Assembly: GCA_963170055.1 (NCBI GenBank)
Contig: CAUJGJ010000332.1
Location: 2,471,001 to 2,535,000, forward strand
Direction: 5' to 3'
Source: Halisarca cf. caerulea
Lineage: Eukaryota; Porifera; Demospongiae; Chondrillida; Halisarcidae
DNA length: 64,000 nucleotides
Position numbers and translations under genes: made by a program. Positions 51,549 through 61,500 of this stretch are shown here, piece after piece. The notes under the pieces are model-generated. The model was given only the letters and a program-made list of their open reading frames with translations, ran no database searches and was not told the origin of the DNA. Positions within the stretch are counted from its first letter, which is position 1; the number at the start of each line of letters is the position of its first letter.

Positions 51549-51712
51549 AGCCGTTTGTAACACCCGTAAACACCGAGGTAAGGGATCCTATCCCCGGGCC
51601 CAAAGTCTCTATACCCATGCAGGGTAAAATTTCAAACCGATCGCGCTTACCCGATAGAGCGGAAGTGGGTGGGAATAGCGAAGGTCGTCGTTTCCTTGAA
51701 TAAAGTCGGGGG

Positions 51713-53212
51713 ATGGCTAACTACGGTGCAGTTGGTCAAGGTCCTCCACCACAGATGGAACCAGCTTACAGGGGAAACGTCCCTGTAGAAGACGTGGACG
51801 AGAATTCAGCCGTTCGGCAAGCACCAAGTGCTCCTCCGGCTCCATTACCCTCCCAAATCGGGTTTCAAATTGGAGGATACGAGAACGTTCAGTACCAAGA
51901 AAGTAAGTAGTGCTCGGTAGGGCGGATTTCTCGTCACGCACGAACTTGACCGAACGTTATATCAGATAGACATCTTATCTTGTGCTTTACCATAGACACT
52001 CTGTGCTATGTAGTATATAGTGTGTCTATGGCTTTACAGCCAAACAGAGGTACCATAATGCGTATAATATGATATGTACGAGCAAAGGGGGTGAAGCTGG
52101 TCTGCTCTCATCTTGTGTGGCAACCAAGACATGCAATGTCGTTCAAGGGATGATATGATGGCATTGATGACAAAAGCACGGCGTTGTTAGGAATTATGCA
52201 GAGAGTGTAACAAATTAAATATTTAGCCCTAGATAGTGTAACTACGTAGCATAGTCTAGAATATATATAATTTAACCATACAGAATATTGACAAGCCATA
52301 TTAGACCAGGCAAAGTTAATTCCCAGTTTATCGTTTCCGCCCGCATTTTATTTGGCTTGCGCCTGACTATTTTCATTATTCATTATTTGATCAAAGACGA
52401 GTCTAGCAATTACTACGTTACATTACTTTCATTAATTTGAATTAAAAATGTGATTTTAATATGTACGTGTAGTTGTACATGTATTAGTCTTAAAACAAAT
52501 TCATGATATAATACCCTCATTTGTTTCATTATTATTGTTTGCATTAACTTGAAGATTTTATTATTATGATCAAAGTGTACAAATACATACATAAAAAAAT
52601 TGTAAGTGCATTTTAATACAAATGAATAATGAAAAATGACCTCCCTCCCTCATGCTATAATTTAGAAGGTTTGACGATAAACTGGGAATCAATTTTGCTT
52701 GGCCTTAAATGCTTTCTATACATCATATTCTGATAGTTACATGCGACCCTCAGTAATTTAGAAGGCATATGGCCTTCTCTGAGCAGGCATGCATAATGCA
52801 TTTGATTACACTGTACACTTGGACTAGCTTCAAAGTGGCAAACATTCTCCATTGTTATTTGTAAATTCCGCAGTGTGTCAACAACTTGAACATGGATACT
52901 ACAATTTTTTTTACAGATTTTAATATTTGGCATTCTACAAAATCACTAGCTCCACCCCCTACAAAGCACTTTTGTGTGATTGTTTCCAGAACCAAAGTCC
53001 GACCATCAGCACTGATTTATGATCCCCCTAGTTCAATGTGTAAATGTATGAAAAGATTTAACAGATATTGCAAGTATATGTACAGTACATGTGTACCATC
53101 TAAAGTGTTGGTCTCGTTGTCACACAAGACAACCTCTATCCTCTTTATAGTCTTGCTTCAGCAGACTTTTGTGTTTGTGTGTACAATGTCATGCATGTAC
53201 GTACGTGTGTGT

Positions 53213-53259
<47 letters not shown>

Positions 53260-53273
53260 ATTGTGTATGTGTC

Positions 53274-53321
<48 letters not shown>

Positions 53322-53848
53322 TGCATTGAGGCAAGGTAGCAATGAGTGGTTGAATGGTGCTGGGATGTGTGCAGTTTCCGGTTGAATGTGCTGTATAGTA
53401 ATTGACAAGACAGAGTTGTGCTTGAAAGGCAATTTGCGATAAAGTTTAATTTGTGGCATTTTCGTTCTGCAGACTCTTTTGCTCCACCACCATCTCACCA
53501 GGACTCTATCTTTTCCCAAGCTCGGAGGGAAGATACCACTGTTCAGCCCAAGTAATTGTGATGCTATTGTTTGCATGTTTTCAAGCACGAGTTGATTTTC
53601 CTTTGCTCTCATGTTTGAAGCATTCCTGCCATCAGCGAAGAGCAGGCAAGAGAGTGTTTGTTGGAGTATGTAGGAGAGCATTGCTGTTATGGGAAATCTG
53701 CCGCCAGAGACTTTGTTTTTGCCAGAATTAACCCTTCCAGTGCATTCCACGTAAGAACCTCTTTTGTCCCTGTGCACAATGTTGTTCAGTTGACTGGTAA
53801 AGAAAGTATATATAGCTTTTCGTGTACTATTGTTGTGTGTGTGTGTGT

Positions 53849-53922
<74 letters not shown>

Positions 53923-56900
53923 AGCTCGAAAATGCAACTGGACATCAGAGACATTTTCCAATCATTTTCAGTAAATTTCTGGATGTTATCAACTTTGTCA
54001 GGACATTGTGTCTGCTCAATGGAAGTGTTTAAGGCTGTAGGAGCCTGGCTATTGGGATGAGGGGAATATGCTCGCATAGATTTGGAAATGATAGGTGTTA
54101 CAATTTCACAGGTATAATGCGGGTATAATCGGAGTTTTATACTGGCATATCCAATGCCAAGTGGTTTAAAATGGCTACCAATAGCTCAACTAGTACTCTG
54201 AGTACTATTAGGGAGTGTAATTAGTCTCTAGAGTTTGTTCATTCAAGTAATAGTGTTGTAATTCGTATCAATTGGGGAATTGTATGCAGATCTTTGCAAC
54301 GTATCGTGGTAACCATGTCGTGTGACTGTAGTCTATTGTGTTTACTTAAACCAAAGACATTCTATACTACGTACTATGTACTATGTACCATAGACATTCT
54401 ATACTACGTACTATGTACTATGTACCATAGACATTCTATACTACGTACTATGTACTATGTACCATAGACATTCTATACTACGTACTATGTTGAAACATTT
54501 TAAAGAAATAATTGGTAAATGTGAAAGCATAATGGGATTGAATCTTGAGCACAGGAGCACAGCATAATTGGAGCTTTTTAGAGCATATTCCCCTCATCCC
54601 TAGTTGGCTGTCATTGTTCATGTGACAGATTTGTGGTCTGTCACTTTCTGCTATTAATCAGGTAGTGGTACCACAGGAGAGAAACAGCTGCTTAGTAGCC
54701 CTGCAGCCTCTCCTAAGTGTATATGGACACTGGTGCTTTGAAAGCCTGTTGACAAAAGCCTTTTCACTTACACTAAAAACAATACTATTGCTTTATGACT
54801 GGGGAAATGCTAAATTGCTACTGCACATAGTGGAAACTATATATACGTATACTGGCTTACAACTGCATACATGGTAGGAGGAGAAACTAGCAAAGTATGT
54901 GATTACTATAGTCAAAATTAATTATCATGTCTAAGCAAATATGTGAATGTCCTGACATTCTGGAGTTTGTCTGAACATTCTGTCTAGACACTTCCGAATA
55001 GTTATCATGAGCTCTGGTGTGTATGTGGTGCATGCATGCGTGTGTGGTGCGTGGATGTGTGCATGCCTATCTGTGTGTGTGTGCATGTGTGTGTATTGAT
55101 TCCCGAAGTATTCGATACATTCCACTCCAGCCTGTTTGAAATTTGACCTGTGTGTCTATGACAATTTGTCTTCCGGCCCCTAGTCTGTGCTTCAGATTGT
55201 ACAAAATGTGTGTATTTGTGCTCTCATACGATCATTATTCACCATTAAACGACAATGTCACACAATATATGTGGAAATTATAATAATATGTTAACTCTAT
55301 AAATGTATGAAAACATTTGTTAAGTAATATTTGTATATTTGGCTGTCCCTTATTTCTTATGTTTTCATTCACATTGTTTAACGGAAACTTTGGGAATTTT
55401 GTCAAGTTTTATGCCGTAGACGAATGCCCAATGTAAACCCACCAATAGTTAAATAGTGATGGCAGTATCTGTGTTTTTTCACACATTGTCTGATGTAACG
55501 TTTAGTTGCCATGGTATTGTCATCCAAAATGGAGGTAGACTAATGGTTTGGGTACAGTTACAGGGCAAAAGGGGCCATCCATAATCAAATTGCCAAATTT
55601 AATGCTCTCCATTATCATGTGGTGTTGAGTTTACTAAATTTAGTGCTCACCAAGTTTCCCGGTATACAGTGTATCCTGTAGGTATAGACACTATATACGT
55701 ACTACGTAGTATATAATGTCTATGCTGTAAGCTACTGTCCAATCAGTTTGTTTGTTGGCTTAGTCTTGCAGAACTAACTCCCTTTGTATGTCTGAATATG
55801 TGTGTAAGTGGTGTATGTTCCAATGCATTGCATATGGAAGTCAATGTTGAGAGCCAAAATAATGCAACAGTGTCAGTAGTTTTGTATGTACTGTAGGAGC
55901 CATTCCAACCATTGTAAAGTACATACTTTATCACTGTTGAGGTACATGTACAGTACATGGATATGCTCATTTTATTTGGCGTCTTCTTTTTCCTATCATT
56001 GTCTGCTGACTACACAGTACACTCTGGAGACATTCACAGAGAAGAGGCAGACGAAATGGAAATTTGTGCCGTATGTCTCAGGTCCATTGGATGGTCCGCA
56101 CAATGGACCGGCCCCCATGCCGTGGGACATTCAAGTCCAAAAGCCACCTCCGTTTCAGAATGAAACCAGGCACATCCCTGTCCCCCATACTGAGAGTGTG
56201 AAGGTATGTTAATGTGTGTACCGTCGTGGTGGGGGTTCAGACATTACTTTTTACCCCCAATGAAATCATAATAACTGGTACTCCAGCAACATAATGCATG
56301 GTCACTGTGTTACCTGCACGTCTGGTAGTTTTATGCCAGTTTTGACCAACAATGAAATCACTGGATTAATACTGGTATTCCAATAACATAATGCGTGGTC
56401 ACTGTTTTACCAGCATATCTTGTAGTCTTATGCCAGTAGTGGAAGTTTACATAAAATGTTCTTACATAGATTGAAAGTGAGCTGAATTGTGCACCAATTT
56501 TATATTTGTCCCTTGTTTACATGCTGTTTGGTTTTGTTTTCATTTTAGCCATAGTGGGCACCTTGTCACATACAGGTTCCTGGATATTCATGGTTACTCG
56601 TGTCATTCAAAGACTTCATTCCCCTCCAACATGCTATCCGTAATAGTAACAGATGATTTTGTTCATGTTTTTTTCTGTTACTATTACTGTCCTTCGTAAC
56701 CAGGACTAATAGAAGTTTGTTGAGCTGCCACACATACTTACATGGCTAAAGTGTCTTTTAGTTCCTTTGATTTTAACAGCCAAGCGGCAACAGACCTCTA
56801 AGTTTTTGAACTTAGAAGCGGTCCACTGCGGGGGGTTATCTGGTTATGGCAATTTCCAAATTCTGTCATTTTCTACCCCTGTAACTAGCTATTTTCAGCA

Positions 56901-58490
56901 GAACAAATAAACAATTTTCATCGGTCCTAAGTACAGCCTATCCTCAGCTTTTCATTAATTGGGTCCTGGCTGTCAGAGGATGTCACCCAGTGCTACTGAT
57001 ACCATAGGTGGAGGAAGATACTTTTAGTTGGGGGGGGGGGAGGGGCATAACTAATGCAAGCTAAACTAAAGTACGTACATGTGGTAGAGAAAAGTTGATC
57101 ACATACTCATTATTGCATCATCAGATTCTACAATGGCATCCAGAGAAACGGCTGCCAATTCAGAATTGATTACAACCTTCATTTATATCTTTCAATTTTC
57201 CTTAAATTGTGGTAGAGAAGCTTTTTAGGACTCAGTATAGCTACATTTATAAATAAGGGCTTCTAACGTGCACCTATTGCTCAAAATTAAGTATATAAAA
57301 GAATTTTTCAAACCTTGAAAAAATGTGGAGGGGCACAGCCCCCCCCACAAAAAAAACAAAACTTGAGGGGGCATGTGCCCCCTGTGCCCCTATGGTTCTG
57401 CCGCCTATGGATGAAGGGGGGTATTCCCCGAAAAGGCCTTATAGCACACTGGTGAAAGATTGTGTGAGGATTTGATCTGCCATTATAGCAACCTTTTCTG
57501 TTACAGCATGCATGTGTATTATGTGTTTCCTCCCTGATCGTTGATGATCATGCTAAAGGTTGTCATTGTCATTGTCACCCCTTCAACCCAGGACGGGTAC
57601 AAATGAGGGACCAATTAAAGGTTGAAAACTAAAATTATGATGTGTATTTACGTATGTGACCTGTGAGAGTAAACTAAATGGGTGCATGCAACAGTGTCTG
57701 TACTGATGTTACATAAACCTGAAAGATTGGTAATGTTTCTGGTGAATTTGTATCCCTCTACATCATATTGTACTGTACTCTCTCCTGTTGACACCTCTCC
57801 TGCATCTGCATGGACACAGTGCATGCTGTGTTCTATCACCTCAGCTGTAGCCCAGTAAAAAGCAGAGTTTTTTTAGTGTGTATTCTTTCCCTGATCATCT
57901 GTACATGCATGACACTTAGCTGCTGTCCAGCAGTACAGATGGGATCAAGTGTGAAACTGCTAATTTCATTTTCCGTTTTGAATCAATGTGTATGTACAGA
58001 TCCACAAAAAACTCTCTTTAGATGTTCTGTAGCATTGGATGGGTAATGTTGGGCAATTATGCCAGAATGGTATAAAACAGGTCTTATTGGTCACCTAGAC
58101 CTTTATCAGCCTCATGTAGTGTAGTCTGGCCTGCTCGACCATCCCTGCAAGGACCTGAGGGGCGGTTAAAAAGGTGGTCTAGCAAGCCAGACTACATGCA
58201 GTGTTGGTACTCCACTGATGGAGAATTGTGTTTGTGCAAATGGTGAAGGGCTGTTTGTGTGTAGCTGGTGAAGGGCTGTTTGTGTGTAGCTGGTGAAGGG
58301 CTGTTTGTGTGCAAGTGATGAAGGGCTGTAATGTGTGCAAGTGATGAAGGGCTGTAATATGTGCAGCTGATGGAGGGTTGTTTGTATAGACTTTATCTGA
58401 GGTAAAATGTGTTTGGGCTCCAAAATAACGATATGTTCTCTTGAAAACTTGTTTATGTTTCATGGATGCTTTGAGTTGGCTGTGTGTGTG

Positions 58491-58558
<68 letters not shown>

Positions 58559-61500
58559 TATTTGCAATGATTTATAATCATGGCATGGGATTCACTCACA
58601 AGTAATATAGGGTTGCACAAGGTTGGCTGGGGGCATACCAGGATTGCAATATAGAGATAAAACTGCAGGTTTTTATCTGGAGAAAATGTTTCTTTTTGAG
58701 GGGGGAGCCATTAAAATTAACTCTATTTTCCATTATTTTCAAAACATCTAAAACTTTGTGCACTGTTGTGGTGCTTTGGTTGGTTGTGTATGGTACATGT
58801 ACGTACATGCACCATTTGCAATGATTTGCAGTCTTGTCATGGGTTATATATATATATTGTATATATACTCACAGAAAGAAGGCTACACATTTGTTTTGAG
58901 AGATATGTATACCTAGTATGTCATTATGCAGACTAAACCCAGTGTTGTATTTTTGGTGAGGCATTTCCAACTCTCAACAGATGTTCAACTATGATCTTTC
59001 ATGGTCTACTTAGCTCTCACTTACTGCAATGCCAACTAATGTTGTGCTAGATTCTACTATTTGTGGTGTGTAACTAATTATAGAATAACAGTTACTATGA
59101 TTCTATGTAAAATAGAGTCTACATATACATACACACTGTATCTGTGAAATATCATGATACGTAGTTTAACTGGGATTGGGTCAATACCCTCTGGATAGCT
59201 GCCAGCTACTCTTGTCTTAGTACTGGACTTCATGGGACAGTGATGTACAGGATGGATAGTCTTATTCTAACCTAATTTGTAAATGTTGTAAGGACACTTA
59301 CTGTTGACCTCAAATGCTGCTAATGTGCCCTAAGCAACCTGCTGTATGTACTGTGTAGGGGAAAATGTCGGGATTAGAAGATGCATCTTGCTGCATTCCT
59401 CTGCTGCTCTGCTGCACTCCTCTGCTACTCTACTGCTCTGCTGCACTCCTCTGCTACTCTACTGCTCTGCTGCACTCCTCTGCTGCTCTGCTGCACTCCT
59501 CTGCTACTCTACTGCTCTGCTGCACTCCTCTGCTACTCTACTGCTCTGCTGCACTCCTCTGCTACTCTACTGCTCTGCTGCACTCCTCTGCTACTCTACT
59601 GCTCTGCTGCACTCCTCTGCTGCTCTGCTGCACTCCTCTGCTACTCTACTGCTCTGCTGCACTCCTCTGCTACTCTACTGCTCTGCTGCACTCCTCTGCT
59701 ACTCTACTGCTCTGCTACACTCCTCTGCTGCTCTGCTGCACTCCTCTGCTGCTCTGCTACACTCCTCTGCTACTCTGCTACTCTGCTGCTCTGCTGCACT
59801 CCTCTGCTACTCTACTGCTCTGCTGCACTCCTCTGCTACTCTACTGCTCTGCTGCACTCCTCTGCTGCTCTGCTGCACTCCTCTGCTACTCTGCTACTCT
59901 GCTGCTCTGCTGCACTCCTCTGCTACTCTACTGCTCTGCTGCACTCCTCTACTGCTCTGCTGCACTCCTCTGCTACTCTACTGCTCTGCTGCACTCCTCT
60001 GCTGCTCTGCTGCACTCCTCTGCTACTCTACTGCTCTGCTGCACTCCTCTGCTGCTCTGCTGCACTCCTCTGCTACTCTACTGCTCTGCTGCACTCCTCT
60101 GCTACTCTACTGCTCTGCTGCACTCCTCTGCTACTCTACTGCTCTGCTGCACTCCTCTGCTACTCTACTGCTCTGCTGCACTCCTCTGCTACTCTGCTGC
60201 TATGCTGCTGCTCTGCCACTCGGCTACCTAGAAGCCACAAGGGTCCAATATACCATAGGATTGGTATATTATGCAAAGTAAAAAGTTGCAATTTTGACAA
60301 CCACAGACACTCAGCCATTTTTAATTTTGCTATTTTCTTGACAAACAATATTGTGTGGTGTCAGACATGAAGTATAGTGCGATTCTTATTTATGCAATTT
60401 TCTTTAAAATAGCATGATAGCATAGTTAGAAATACAGCATAACTTTCCATCCCTATGGTAGCCTCTATGATCTGTTGTAGTGTACGTGTTTCAGAGATTG
60501 CTGGATTGTTGGTGTTTGAGTATTAGTGTAACCTCATAAGAAACTTTTACCTCTTAATATGGTCAGGTTATGAAGAATGCTGGATTATTGAGATGTTGGA
60601 TTACAAGGATCTGCTGTAGTAAGACTGCCTTGTCAGTGTTCATTACTGAGCAGAGATCATAAACAAGCAAATCGAGCCCAATGATTGCATTCCAATCGAG
60701 ATGTTTGTTTATTTCTATATACAGTATGTGGATGTCAATATGATCACTCATTGTGCAAGCCGATTGATGACACATTCATCAGTTTTCTTACATACGTACG
60801 TACATACTGTAGGTACGTAGGTAGTGGGATTCTTCTTTGAAGAAATCCTTTGCAAACGAAACTCAGAGGAGAAAGAATTTTCAAAGACTTTTCTTTACAA
60901 AAGTTCAAAAGGGATGGTGTGGTTCTGCTCATTAGCAGCCAATCAGTGAATGTTTTCCTCGTGATATTTCCTTTTCTCTGCACTGGCCGGGGGAGGGGTT
61001 CCCCCCTTTAAAAGATTCCTGTTATATAATATGCAGGATATTACAGGTATATAGACCTATGTAGTTGCTACCCTATGCTTGCTGTACATGTTATGCTTTA
61101 TCTCTCATTGTCCTCAAAGCATGCAATACTACACACTATGCTGACCAACTGCCATAACCATCTCAATGTTAGAGTGTGGCATGTACAGTGAGAAGCAAGT
61201 CTTATGCACACTGTGTCTTTCTAGCATGGTGTGGGTTTAGAATGTCAGCTGAATCCTGTTTATTCAAGAACAGCCTGCACTGAAAATATCTAATCTACTG
61301 TACGTAACAGCCGCATACCACTGGCATTGGTATGTGTGCACCTGTGCAAACTGTTGCAGTGGGTGTTTGTTAAATCACTGATTATACAAATTGATCTGCT
61401 GTTTTTTATAACTCCACTGTTGGAATTATACTAGTTTGTCACAACACATGTTAGGAATGCGAAGATAGTTTCCTTGGTCCGTAATATTAATGATCATACT

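Noticed and set aside
53145..54077. 310-codon minus-strand open frame with His-Thr runs
   Set aside because: The runs are (CA)n microsatellites, and the middle is the antisense of a real SSUH2 exon (53621-53750).
59346..60370. Three overlapping 288-329 codon plus-strand open frames rich in Leu/Cys
   Set aside because: They are three readings of one 29-base minisatellite with no stop in its unit, lying in an SSUH2 intron; not a gene.
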